Position numbers and translations under genes: made by a program. Under the pieces are notes generated by a model that made no database searches, was not told the origin of the DNA, and worked only from the letters and a program-made list of their open reading frames with translations. From Frigidibacter sp037095735 (GTDB taxonomy: Bacteria > Pseudomonadota > Alphaproteobacteria > Rhodobacterales > Rhodobacteraceae): DNA of 64,000 nucleotides. This document shows positions 1 to 7,852 of the stretch, piece after piece; position 1 is the first letter of the stretch; each line of letters opens with the position of its first letter. The stretch is from contig NZ_JBAWKD010000003.1 of NCBI RefSeq assembly GCF_037095735.1, positions 496,001 to 560,000 on the forward strand. The letters are read 5' to 3'.

Positions 1-630
1 GGCGATGCGCAGGATGCCGCCCGCCTCGAAGCTGACGCCTTTCAGCCCGCGCAGCCGCGGATCGGCGCGGTCGGGCACGCCGTGGCAGAGCGCGATGTAA
101 TGGCGCTCGACCGAGTGGTCCTCGAACTGCGCGGCAAGCCCGTGATGGGCGCGGTCGGACTTGGCGACGACCAGCAGCCCGGTGGTGTCCTTGTCGATGC
201 GGTGCACGATCCCCGGCCGGCGGGCGCCGCCGATGCCCGACAGCGTGTCGCCGCAATGGTGCAGCAGCGCGTTGACCAGCGTGCCGCGCGGGGTGCCGGG
301 CGCGGGATGCACGACCATGCCCGCGGGCTTGTCGATGACGATCAGGTCGGCGTCCTCGTAGACGACGCTCAGCGGGATGTCCTCGGCGACCGTTTCCAGC
401 ACCTCGGGTTCGCCCACGTCGATCTCGATCACGTCGCCGGGCGCGACCTTGGTCTTCTGTTCGGTCAGCACCGTGCCCTCGCGGGTCACCGCGCCCTCGG
501 CGATCAGCTTGGCCAGCCGCGAGCGCGACAGGGACCATTCCTCTGGCACGGCCTGCGCCAGCGCCTTATCAAGACGCTGAGGCGCATCCTCGCCCAGAAT
601 GACGACGAGAGGGTCCCGTTCCGTGTCCAA
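1..630 (-). CDS. rluD: RluD-family 23S rRNA pseudouridine synthase (3' end cut by window edge)
   Basis: Converts specific uridines of 23S rRNA to pseudouridine. About 210 N-terminal residues are visible: an S4-type RNA-binding region (roughly residues 15-65, with SRSRLAKLIAEGAV), then the catalytic domain with the family signature HRIDKDTTGLL near residue 145, whose Asp is the nucleophile, and the following VERHYIALCHG block. The C-terminus lies beyond position 1. I chose the TTG at 630 (LDTERDPLVVILGE) because no better in-frame start precedes the S4 region; a GTG or ATG further upstream would run deeper into the divergent gene. The 5' end overlaps that gene by a few bases. RluD versus RluA/RluC cannot be settled from a fragment. 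Confidence 0.88.
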   Translation of the reverse strand, partial: MDTERDPLVVILGEDAPQRLDKALAQAVPEEWSLSRSRLAKLIAEGAVTREGTVLTEQKTKVAPGDVIEIDVGEPEVLETVAEDIPLSVVYEDADLIVIDKPAGMVVHPAPGTPRGTLVNALLHHCGDTLSGIGGARRPGIVHRIDKDTTGLLVVAKSDRAHHGLAAQFEDHSVERHYIALCHGVPDRADPRLRGLKGVSFEAGGILRIA

Positions 631-931
631 GTCCGACGCTCCAGAAAGCCTGCTGCCGCCCGAACTGAGGTTCCTCAAGATCCTCGTCTCGGCGCTGGCG
701 GGTGTGATGATCGTGGGGCTTCTAGCCATCGTGGCGCTGCTTGTCATCCGCTTCTCGTCCGCGCCCGAGGTGCCGCGCCTGCCCGAGGCGGTGGTGCTGC
801 CCGATGACGCCAAGGCGAAGGCCGTGACCTTCGGCACCGGCTGGTATGCGGTGGTGACCGATCAGGACGAGATACTGGTGTTCGACGCAGGGTCTGGCGA
901 GATCACCCAACGTGTGAAGATCGCCCCCTAA
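623..931 (+). CDS. DUF6476-like small membrane protein
   Basis: About 102 residues. One hydrophobic segment (approx. residues 16-40, ILVSALAGVMIVGLLAIVAL) follows the short motif PPELRFLK, and the C-terminal half ends in WYAVVTDQDEILVFD and a beta-rich tail, so a single-pass inner-membrane protein with a short soluble domain is likely. I recognise the pattern as the Rhodobacterales family DUF6476, which commonly sits beside rluD; its function is unknown. GTG at 623 is preferred over ATG at 599, which would put the start deep inside rluD. It ends 1 base past the stop of the convergent VOC gene. Confidence 0.75.
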   Translation: MSKSDAPESLLPPELRFLKILVSALAGVMIVGLLAIVALLVIRFSSAPEVPRLPEAVVLPDDAKAKAVTFGTGWYAVVTDQDEILVFDAGSGEITQRVKIAP

Positions 932-1332
932 AGCCCCCACATCGCTGGCATTCCCACCTCGACCGAGGTGCCGGCCGGATCGCGGCAATAGAGCGAACGC
1001 GCCCCCGAGGGCCAGAGGTGGTCAAGCTCGATCGCGACACCTTGGGCCAGCAGATGACGGTGCCAGTCGTCGATCTCGGCCAGCGTCTCGGCGCGGAAGC
1101 AGACATGGCCGGGGCCTGTCGCGCCGTGGCGGGGGATCGCGATCTTCGGGTCGGGGCGGGCCGAGACCTCGGGGTCGAAGATCAGCAGCATCTGCGAACC
1201 GCAGCGCAGGAACACCAGCCGCCCGGGCACCTTCTGCACGACCTCCAACCCGAAGACGCGGGTGTAGAAATCCTGCATCGCATCGAGATCCGTGGCGTAA
1301 AGCACGGTTTCCAGAATGCCGTCCGCGCGCAT
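928..1332 (-). CDS. VOC (glyoxalase/bleomycin-resistance fold) protein
   Basis: About 134 residues with a vicinal-oxygen-chelate layout: ILETVLYATDLDAMQDFYTRVFGL at the N-terminus, the GHVCFRAE strand in the middle, and SLYCRDPAGTSVEV at the C-terminus carrying the usual metal-site glutamate. Such proteins bind a divalent metal and act on small electrophiles, lactoyl-glutathione or ring-cleavage substrates; the substrate is not predictable here. The start is either ATG 1332 (MRADGILE, used here) or ATG 1350, which would overlap the upstream cyclo-ligase gene by 8 bases. It is probably the last gene of an operon with mgtE and the cyclo-ligase, all on the minus strand. Confidence 0.85.
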   Translation of the reverse strand: MRADGILETVLYATDLDAMQDFYTRVFGLEVVQKVPGRLVFLRCGSQMLLIFDPEVSARPDPKIAIPRHGATGPGHVCFRAETLAEIDDWHRHLLAQGVAIELDHLWPSGARSLYCRDPAGTSVEVGMPAMWGL

Positions 1333-1342
1333 GGCTTTCCCC

Positions 1343-1927
1343 TCAGGCACCGGGGCGGATCACGCCCCCTTCGGTCACGATCAGGTCGAGCGGCTGGTCG
1401 GTGGCCTCGATCGGCACCTCCTCGACCTCCTGCGCGGCCCAGGCGAAGCCGATGGCGATCACCGGGCCCTTCGCGCGCAGCCGTTCCAAGGTACGGTCGT
1501 AGAAGCCGCCGCCATAGCCCAGCCGATAGCCGCGCCAGTCGAAGGCCAGCATCGGCACGATCAGCACGCTGGGCAACAGCCAGTCGCCGCTTTCCGGGAT
1601 CAGCGCGCCGAAATCGCCGGGCACCATCGGTACCTCGGGCGTCCACTCGCGGAAGAGAAGCGGCAGCCCCTCGCCCTCGATCACCGGCACCACGATGCGG
1701 CTGCCCTGCCCGCGCGCCAGATGCGCGGCCATGGCGGGACGGGGATCGATCTCGGTGCGGATCGGCATGTAGCCTGCCATCACCTGCCCCACGCAGGGCG
1801 CGAGCACCGAATAGAGCCGGGTCGAGGCGCGTTCCAGTGCCTCGCCCTGCCCGGCGGCATGGGCCGCCTTGCGGGCGGCGAAGGCGGCGCGGCGGGTCGC
1901 GGCCTTGGCTTCGAGAAGATCGGTCAC
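1343..1927 (-). CDS. 5-formyltetrahydrofolate cyclo-ligase
   Basis: ATP-dependent conversion of 5-formyl-THF to 5,10-methenyl-THF in one-carbon metabolism. The 194-residue product has the family's N-terminal basic helix (KAATRRAAFAARKAA), the middle MPIRTEIDPRP segment, and the C-terminal nucleotide/folate signature RLGYGGGFYDRTLERL followed by the VPIEATDQPLD block. GTG at 1927 is the natural start because it forms a GTGA overlap with the mgtE stop codon; a longer reading into mgtE has no family similarity. The gene is translationally coupled to mgtE and followed by the VOC gene. Confidence 0.93.
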   Translation of the reverse strand: MTDLLEAKAATRRAAFAARKAAHAAGQGEALERASTRLYSVLAPCVGQVMAGYMPIRTEIDPRPAMAAHLARGQGSRIVVPVIEGEGLPLLFREWTPEVPMVPGDFGALIPESGDWLLPSVLIVPMLAFDWRGYRLGYGGGFYDRTLERLRAKGPVIAIGFAWAAQEVEEVPIEATDQPLDLIVTEGGVIRPGA

Positions 1928-3309
1928 AGCAGGATCACCGTTGCAAGGCCAAGGAAGGCGAAGAAGCCCACGACATCTGTCATCGTGGTGACGAAGGTGC
2001 CTGAGGCCAGCGCCGGGTCGAGGTCGAACCAATCGAGCGCCAGCGGGATCAGCGTGCCCGCCAACGCCGCCACGATCAGGTTCACCACCATCGCGATCGC
2101 GATCACGAGGCCCAGAAGCGGCAGCCCGTAGACCCCCCAGCCGACCGCGCCCATGATCACCGCGAAGAGAAACCCGTTGATCGCGCCCACCATCGCCTCG
2201 CGCCGCACCACCCGGCCGGCATTCGAGCGGGTGAGGTTGCGCGTCGCCAGCGCCCGCACCGCGACGGCCAGCGACTGGGTGCCCGCATTGCCACCCATCG
2301 AGGCCACGATCGGCATCAGCGCCGCCAACGCCACCAGCGACTGGATCGTGCCCGAGAATTGAGAGATCACGAAGGCCGAGAGATTGGCGGTCAGCAGGTT
2401 GATCAAGAGCCAGGGCGTGCGCTGGCGCACCGTCTCGCGCACGCCGTCCGAGATCGAGCTTTCCTCGCCGACACCGGCGAGGCGCAGCACGTCTTCCTCG
2501 TGTTCCTCGTCGAGCACGTTCATCGCGTCGTCGATGGTGATCACGCCCACCAGCCGGTCGTCGTCATCGACCACCGGGGCCGAGATCAGGTGATACTGGT
2601 TGAAGGCATAGGCGACGTCGCCTTCCTCTTGCAGGACGTGGAAGGTGCGGAAGCTGTCCTCGAGGATGTCCTTCAGCGCCATGTCGCGGCGCGAGGCCAG
2701 GATCTTGCCCAAGGTCGCATGGCCCACCGGGTGCTGGCGCGGATCCACCAGAACGACATGGTAGAACTGCTCGGGCAGCCAGTCGGCGGTGCGCAGCGAG
2801 TCGATGGCCTCGCCCACCGTCCAGTGCTCGGGCGCGGTGACGACCTCGCGCTGCATCAGGCGGCCGGCGGAATATTCGGGATAGGTCAGCGACTGCTCGA
2901 CGGCGGCGCGGTCGCCCTCTTCCAGCGCCTCGAGGATGATTTCCTGCTGGGGCTCCTCGAGGTCCTGGATCAGGTCGACGACATCGTCCGATTCCAGCTC
3001 GCGCACGGCCTCGGTCAGGATCTCGCGCGGGAGGTATTCGATCACCTCCTCGCGGATCGACTCGTCGATCTCCGACAGCACCTCGCCGTCGATGCCGCGC
3101 GGCCAGATCTGCAGAAGATCGCGCCGCTCGTTCGGGCCGATCTGTTCGAGAAGGTCGGCGATGTCGGCGGCGTGCAGAGGCTCGGTCAGGGATTCGAGCC
3201 GGGCGGCATCGCCCTCCTCGACCGCCTCGAGGATCTCGCCGACAAGCGCGGCATCGAGCGCATAGTCCTCGTCCTCGCGCTCGGGATCCTCGATCTTCTG
3301 CTCGGCCAT
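1924..3309 (-). CDS. mgtE: Magnesium transporter MgtE
   Basis: Homodimeric Mg2+ channel of the inner membrane gated by cytosolic Mg2+. The 461-residue product shows the usual order: an acidic N domain (approx. 20-130, with LHAADIADLLEQI), two CBS domains (approx. 135-260, with SAPVVDDDDRLVGVITIDD), a plug helix, and five membrane helices containing the pore signature MPIVASMGGNAGTQS (near residue 335) and SGTFVTTMTDVVGFF. ATG at 3309 gives the family's usual length; an upstream reading to 3585 crosses a palindromic repeat and has no similarity. It heads an operon with the cyclo-ligase and VOC genes. Confidence 0.96.
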   Translation of the reverse strand: MAEQKIEDPEREDEDYALDAALVGEILEAVEEGDAARLESLTEPLHAADIADLLEQIGPNERRDLLQIWPRGIDGEVLSEIDESIREEVIEYLPREILTEAVRELESDDVVDLIQDLEEPQQEIILEALEEGDRAAVEQSLTYPEYSAGRLMQREVVTAPEHWTVGEAIDSLRTADWLPEQFYHVVLVDPRQHPVGHATLGKILASRRDMALKDILEDSFRTFHVLQEEGDVAYAFNQYHLISAPVVDDDDRLVGVITIDDAMNVLDEEHEEDVLRLAGVGEESSISDGVRETVRQRTPWLLINLLTANLSAFVISQFSGTIQSLVALAALMPIVASMGGNAGTQSLAVAVRALATRNLTRSNAGRVVRREAMVGAINGFLFAVIMGAVGWGVYGLPLLGLVIAIAMVVNLIVAALAGTLIPLALDWFDLDPALASGTFVTTMTDVVGFFAFLGLATVILL

Positions 3310-3411
3310 GGCGCCCCCTTCGGTCTTTGGCGCGGAGCCTAGCCGAGGGGGGCGGGAAGGACCAGTGCGGGCGCGGCATTGCGGCGAGGGCGCTTTGGGG
3401 CCGGGCGGCGC

Positions 3412-3487
3412 GGGGGGCTGCCTGCCCCCCGGTCTCCGGCTTGCGCCGGAGCCTCCCCCCGGGGATATTTGCGCCAATGAGAATGAG
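3412..3487 (+). repeat. Dispersed palindromic intergenic repeat, copy A
   Basis: Hairpin GGGGGGC-tgcct-GCCCCCC (3412-3430), then a second hairpin CTCCGGC/GCCGGAG, then the conserved tail CCCCCGGGGATATTTGCGCC and AATGAGAATGAG. The same modules recur near 49.9, 54.6 and 61.7 kb. It fills most of the gap between mgtE and guanine deaminase and ends 15 bases before the deaminase start codon. Confidence 0.85.
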
Positions 3488-3502
3488 TTGGCGGAGGGCG
3501 TC

Positions 3503-4786
3503 TTGGCCGAGATCCTGATCGGAACCACGCTGGAGTTCACCGGCGATCCCTTCCTCGAGGGGCCGGAGGCGGCGCGGATCACCACGCGCGGCGGGGTGCT
3601 GGTCGAGGGCGGCCGGATCGCGGCCCTGGGCGACGGCGCGGCCCTGCGCGCGGCGCATCCGGGGGCGGTTGTGACCGATCTGGGCGACCGGCTGATCTCA
3701 CCGGGTTTCGTCGATGCCCATGTGCATTACGCGCAGACCGCGATCATCGCGAGCTGGGGCAAGCGGCTGATCGACTGGCTGAACAGCTATACCTTCCCCG
3801 AAGAGATGCGCTTCGGCGACCCGGCCTATGCGGGGGACATCGCGGGGCGCTATCTCGACCTGGTGCTGGCAAACGGCACGACGACGGTCTGCAGCTATGC
3901 CACGATCCATCCCGAAAGCGTCGATGCGCTGTTCGGGGCGGCGCAGGCGCGGGGGATGCGGATCTATGCCGGCAAGACCTGCATGGACCGCAACGCCCCC
4001 GAGGGGCTGCGCGACACCCCCGCCCTTGCCTATGACCAGAGCCGGGCGCTGCTGGAGCGTTGGCACGGCGTCGACCGGCTGGGCTACGTCATCACGCCGC
4101 GGTTTTCGCCGACCTCGACACCCGAGCAGCTGATGGTGCTGGGCCAGCTGTGGCGCGAGCATCCCGACTGCCTGATGCAGACCCATCTGAGCGAGCAGAC
4201 CGACGAGATCGCCTGGGTGAAATCGCTGTTCCCGCAGGCGCGCGACTATCTCGACACCTACGAGGCGCAGGGACTTCTGGGCCCGGGCGCGGTCTTCGGC
4301 CATGCGATCCATCTCGAGCCGCGCGAGCGGGCGCGGCTGCGCGAGGCCGGGGCGGCGCTGGTGCATTGCCCGACCTCGAACACCTTCATCGGCTCGGGCC
4401 TGTTCGACATGGGCGGGCTGAAGGCCGAGGGGCATCTGGTGGGGCTGGCGACGGACACCGGCGGCGGGTCGTCCTTCTCGATGCTGCGGACGATGGCGGC
4501 GGCCTATGAGCTGGGCCAGCTGCGCGGCCGGGCGCTGCATCCGGCCGAGCTGTGGTGGCTGGCGACCTGCGGATCGGCCGCGGCCCTGCGGGCCGGGGCG
4601 CGGATCGGGCGGCTGGCGGTGGGGATGGAGGCGGATCTGATCGCGGTGGACCTGGCCTCGACCCCCGCGATCGCGCAGCGGGCCGCGCGGGCCGGCGACG
4701 CCTGGGAGGCGATCTTCCCGACGATCATGATGGGGGATGACCGGGCCGTGGCCGGGGTCTGGGTCACCGGACAGCGGCTGCGCTGA
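3503..4786 (+). CDS. guaD: Guanine deaminase
   Basis: Zn-dependent amidohydrolase converting guanine to xanthine in purine salvage/catabolism. The 427-residue product carries the metal motif PGFVDAHVHYAQ (HxH, near residue 73), the guanine-deaminase signature RLIDWLNSYTFPEEMRF, the second metal ligand region CLMQTHLSEQTDEI, HAIHL, and the late Asp in GLATDTGGGSSFSML. I chose TTG at 3503 (LAEILIGTTLEF) because a GGAGG lies about 7 bases upstream and length then matches the family. A reading starting at 3308 crosses the palindromic repeat and mgtE's 5' end. No xanthine dehydrogenase of the XdhABC type is adjacent. Confidence 0.93.
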   Translation: MAEILIGTTLEFTGDPFLEGPEAARITTRGGVLVEGGRIAALGDGAALRAAHPGAVVTDLGDRLISPGFVDAHVHYAQTAIIASWGKRLIDWLNSYTFPEEMRFGDPAYAGDIAGRYLDLVLANGTTTVCSYATIHPESVDALFGAAQARGMRIYAGKTCMDRNAPEGLRDTPALAYDQSRALLERWHGVDRLGYVITPRFSPTSTPEQLMVLGQLWREHPDCLMQTHLSEQTDEIAWVKSLFPQARDYLDTYEAQGLLGPGAVFGHAIHLEPRERARLREAGAALVHCPTSNTFIGSGLFDMGGLKAEGHLVGLATDTGGGSSFSMLRTMAAAYELGQLRGRALHPAELWWLATCGSAAALRAGARIGRLAVGMEADLIAVDLASTPAIAQRAARAGDAWEAIFPTIMMGDDRAVAGVWVTGQRLR

Positions 4787-5112
4787 CCGCGGCCGGGGGC
4801 CAGAGCAGCCAGAGACGCCATCGCGGTGATGCGGATCGGGTGCCTCGCAGCTGTCACACCTTCGCTCTTTCAGGAGTTGCGTCCCGTCCCTTGCGATGAC
4901 AGCCACCGACGTCAGAAACCTCTGATCCCAGCCCTCTGACGCCGGGTTTCCAGATCCGGCCACCTCGTTCCGACGGCAATTCCACGCTCTCGGAAGCTGG
5001 TGTCGCGAAGGGCCGGCGCGGGACCAGAGCGGTGGATTGACGGCGCGGGGCCTGCGGTCGATCATGCGGTGGAACGATCTATCCCCACGGCACCCATGAC
5101 GGACGGACATGA
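4787..5112. other. Intergenic stretch with nothing recognised
   Basis: 326 bases between guanine deaminase and the LysR gene. It is somewhat less GC-rich than its surroundings. I found no tRNA, convincing terminator or gene; it should hold the LysR promoter. Confidence 0.5.
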
Positions 5113-6006
5113 ATGAAGCGGGAGGATCTCGGTGACCTGATGGCCTTCCTCGCCGTCTGCGAAGCGCGCAGCTTCACCCGGGCCGCGGCGCGGCTGGGAA
5201 CCTCGCAGAGCGCGCTGAGCCACACGGTCAAGCGGCTGGAGGAGCGCATGGACCTGCGGCTGCTGACGCGCACCACCCGCAATGTCATGCCGACGCCGGC
5301 GGGCGAGCAGCTGGCGGCCACGCTGCGTCCCGCGCTGGACGGGATCGAGGCGCAGCTCGCGGCGCTGAACGAGATGCGCGACCGCCCGGCGGGGCTGGTG
5401 CGGATCAATGCCTCGCACCATGCCGCGACCGAGATCCTCTGGCCGAAACTCTCGCCGCTGCTGGCCGCGCATCCCGACGTGCAGATCGAGATCGTGGTCG
5501 AGCAGCGCCTGACCGACATTGTCGAGGACCGCTTCGATGCCGGCGTGCGGCTGGGCGAGAGCGTCGAGAAGGACATGATCGCCGTGCGGATCGGCCCGGA
5601 CCTGCGAATGCTCGCCGTGGCTGCGCCCGACTACTTCGCCCAGGCCGGACGCCCCGCAACGCCGCAAGAGCTGACACAGCACAACTGCATCAACCTGCGC
5701 CTGCAGACGCTTGGCGGGATCTACGCCTGGGAATTCGAGCAGGACGGCCGGCCGCTCAATGTCCGCGTCAGCGGTCAGGTCACCTCGAGCGATGTCGAGA
5801 TCATCATCCGCGCCTGTCTCGACGGGCGCGGCATCGCCTGCCTGCCGGACTACCACCTGCGCGAGCATATCGCGGCCGGGCGGCTGGAACCGGTGCTCGA
5901 GGCATTCTCGCCGGCTTTCCCCGGCTATCACCTCTACTATCCCTCGCGCCGGCAGGCCTCGCCGGTCTTCGCGCTGGTGCTCGAGGCGCTGCGCCACCGC
6001 GGCTGA
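5113..6006 (+). CDS. LysR-family transcriptional regulator, probable paoABC regulator
   Basis: 297 residues. The N-terminal winged helix (approx. 4-62) has the LysR pattern FLAVCEARSFTRAAARLGTSQSALSHTVKRLE, followed by the linker helix and a periplasmic-binding-like effector domain (approx. 90-297) with HHAATEILWPKLSPLLA and FDAGVRLGESVEKDMIAVRI. It resembles the DsdC/AaeR-like group acting on small organics; the ligand is unknown. It lies 262 bases upstream of and co-oriented with paoABC. The gap contains a perfect inverted repeat (6178-6205) that is the obvious operator candidate. Confidence 0.93.
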   Translation: MKREDLGDLMAFLAVCEARSFTRAAARLGTSQSALSHTVKRLEERMDLRLLTRTTRNVMPTPAGEQLAATLRPALDGIEAQLAALNEMRDRPAGLVRINASHHAATEILWPKLSPLLAAHPDVQIEIVVEQRLTDIVEDRFDAGVRLGESVEKDMIAVRIGPDLRMLAVAAPDYFAQAGRPATPQELTQHNCINLRLQTLGGIYAWEFEQDGRPLNVRVSGQVTSSDVEIIIRACLDGRGIACLPDYHLREHIAAGRLEPVLEAFSPAFPGYHLYYPSRRQASPVFALVLEALRHRG

Positions 6007-6177
6007 CCGCGCGCCGCGGCGGGTCACATCGGCGTCATCGCGACCGGGATGCGGCCCGGGGCGTCGAACCGCGCGAACGCCCGCCCCGGCAGGGCCAAGT
6101 GGGGCCTCGGCGCGGCCGCGGCGGCCCGCGGCCGGGCCATTCATGCGGCAAAGAGATAACTGCAAGCGGCCCGACGG

Positions 6178-6205
6178 CATAGTCTTCGCCGCGCCGTCGA
6201 CTATG
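6178..6205. promoter_or_regulatory. Inverted repeat CATAGTC-N14-GACTATG, candidate LysR operator
   Basis: Perfect 7-base arms (6178-6184 and 6199-6205) separated by 14 bases, centred about 77 bases before the paoA start. It sits in the only gap between the LysR gene and paoA. The dyad and size suit a LysR-type dimer-of-dimers site, though the classic T-N11-A spacing is not matched. A transcript hairpin is possible, but there is no T-run. Confidence 0.55.
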
Positions 6206-6268
6206 TCACCGGTATCCCGCCCGGCCACGCCCCGCAGCGCGGCCCCAGCCAGACACTCAGGAACCCAG

Positions 6269-6904
6269 ATGTCCCCACCCATCGCGTTCGAGATCCGCCG
6301 GCGCACGCTGCTGGCCTCTTCCGCCGCCGCCGCCATGTCGGTCGCGGCCCAGCGCCCCGCGGCAGCCAAGACGCCCGCCGTGCCCGCCCCCGAAACCCGG
6401 ACCGTCACGCTGAACGTGAACGGCACCGCCCGGCAGATCGCCGTCGACACCCGCACCACGCTTCTCGACGCGCTGCGCGAGACCTTGCACCTGACCGGCA
6501 CCAAGAAGGGCTGCGACCACGGGCAGTGCGGGGCCTGCACCTGCACGGTGAACGGGGCGCGGATCAACAGCTGCCTCAGCCTTGCGGTGATGCATGACGG
6601 CGACGAGATCGGCACGATCGAGGGGATCGGCACGCCCGAGGCGCTGGACCCGATGCAGGCGGCCTTCGTGAAGCACGACGGCTTCCAGTGCGGCTACTGC
6701 ACCCCCGGCCAGATCCAGTCGGCACACGCGGTGCTGGACGAGATCCGCGCCGGCATTCCCAGCCATGCGACCGGCGACCTGACCGCCGCCATCGCCCTGA
6801 CCGATGCCGAGATCCGCGAGCGGATGTCGGGCAACCTGTGCCGCTGCGGGGCCTATGCCAACATCCTCGCCGCCATCACCGAGGTCGCGGAGCAGGACGC
6901 ATGA
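6269..6904 (+). CDS. paoA: Aldehyde oxidoreductase, 2Fe-2S subunit PaoA
   Basis: Small iron-sulfur subunit of the periplasmic molybdenum aldehyde oxidoreductase (xanthine oxidase family, E. coli PaoABC/YagTSR type). The 211-residue product starts with a twin-arginine signal (RRRTLLASSAAAAM), then a plant-type ferredoxin domain with GCDHGQCGACTCTVNG and the downstream Cys of INSC, then the second cluster domain with FQCGYCTPGQI and NLCRCGAYANI. The ATG at 6269 keeps the Tat signal at the extreme N-terminus. Its stop overlaps the paoB start (ATGA). The Tat signal implies export of the assembled complex. Confidence 0.93.
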   Translation: MSPPIAFEIRRRTLLASSAAAAMSVAAQRPAAAKTPAVPAPETRTVTLNVNGTARQIAVDTRTTLLDALRETLHLTGTKKGCDHGQCGACTCTVNGARINSCLSLAVMHDGDEIGTIEGIGTPEALDPMQAAFVKHDGFQCGYCTPGQIQSAHAVLDEIRAGIPSHATGDLTAAIALTDAEIRERMSGNLCRCGAYANILAAITEVAEQDA

Positions 6905-7851
6905 GAGCCTTCACCTACGAAAAGGCTGCCTCGCCGCAGGCCGCCGCCGCCCGTGCCGCAGAGGTCGAGGGCGCGACGTTCATCGCCGGGGGCACCAACC
7001 TGCTGGACCTGATGAAGCTCGAGATCGAGACGCCGGTCCACCTGATCGACGTGAACGGCACCGGGCTCGACACGATCACCGAGACCGCCGAGGGCGGGCT
7101 GAGGATCGGGGCGATGGTGCGCAACACCGCGCTGGCCGCCGATGCCCGCGTGCGGCGCGACTGGCCGGTGCTGACCCGCGCGCTGGTCGCCGGTGCCTCG
7201 GGCCAGCTGCGCAACAAGGCGACCACCGCCGGCAACCTGCTGCAGCGCACCCGCTGCCCGTATTTCTACGACACCGCCCAGCCCTGCAACAAGCGCAGCC
7301 CCGGCGCGGGCTGCGCCGCGCTGACCGAGGGCGCCTTCTCGCGCCAGCTCGGGGTCATCGGCACTTCGGACGCCTGCATCGCCACCCATCCCTCGGACAT
7401 GGCGGTGGGCCTGCGGGTGCTGGACGCGGTCATCGAGACGGTGACGCCGGCCGGGCTCACCCGCACGATCCCGCTGGCCGACTTCCACACCCTGCCCGGC
7501 GCCACGCCCGAGCGCGAGACCGTGCTGATGCCCGGCGAGATGATCACCGCGGTGATCCTGCCCGCCCCGGTCGGCGGCCGGCAGGCCTATCACAAGGTGC
7601 GCGACCGGGCGTCCTATGCCTTCGCGCTGGTTTCGGTCGCGCTGATCCGCCAGCCCGACGGCACCGGGCGCGTGGCATTGGGCGGGGTCGCGCCGCGGCC
7701 CTGGTCGAGCGCCGAGGCCGATGCAGAGCTGCCCAACGGCGCCCGCGCCGTCATCGCGACGCTTCTCTCGGGCGCCCGCCCGACCGAGGAGAACGCCTTC
7801 AAGATCACTCTGGCCGAACGCACGCTGGCCGCCATGCTTCAGGAGGCCTGA
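6901..7851 (+). CDS. paoB: Aldehyde oxidoreductase, FAD subunit PaoB
   Basis: 316 residues. The FAD-binding fold of the CO dehydrogenase/xanthine dehydrogenase medium subunit is visible: FIAGGTNLLDLMKLEIETP near residue 26 and ATTAGNLLQRTRCPYF near residue 107. The cysteine-rich insertion RTRCPYFYDTAQPCNKRSPG and GCAAL is the PaoB hallmark that binds an extra 4Fe-4S cluster; this is what separates it from ordinary XdhB-like subunits. It overlaps paoA by ATGA and is followed by paoC after 1 base. It has no signal of its own, so it should be exported with PaoA. Confidence 0.93.
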   Translation: MRAFTYEKAASPQAAAARAAEVEGATFIAGGTNLLDLMKLEIETPVHLIDVNGTGLDTITETAEGGLRIGAMVRNTALAADARVRRDWPVLTRALVAGASGQLRNKATTAGNLLQRTRCPYFYDTAQPCNKRSPGAGCAALTEGAFSRQLGVIGTSDACIATHPSDMAVGLRVLDAVIETVTPAGLTRTIPLADFHTLPGATPERETVLMPGEMITAVILPAPVGGRQAYHKVRDRASYAFALVSVALIRQPDGTGRVALGGVAPRPWSSAEADAELPNGARAVIATLLSGARPTEENAFKITLAERTLAAMLQEA

Positions 7852-7852
7852 G

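Noticed and set aside
5711..6268. Longer paoA reading beginning inside the LysR gene
   Set aside because: It would bury the twin-arginine signal 186 residues inside the protein and run through the operator dyad.
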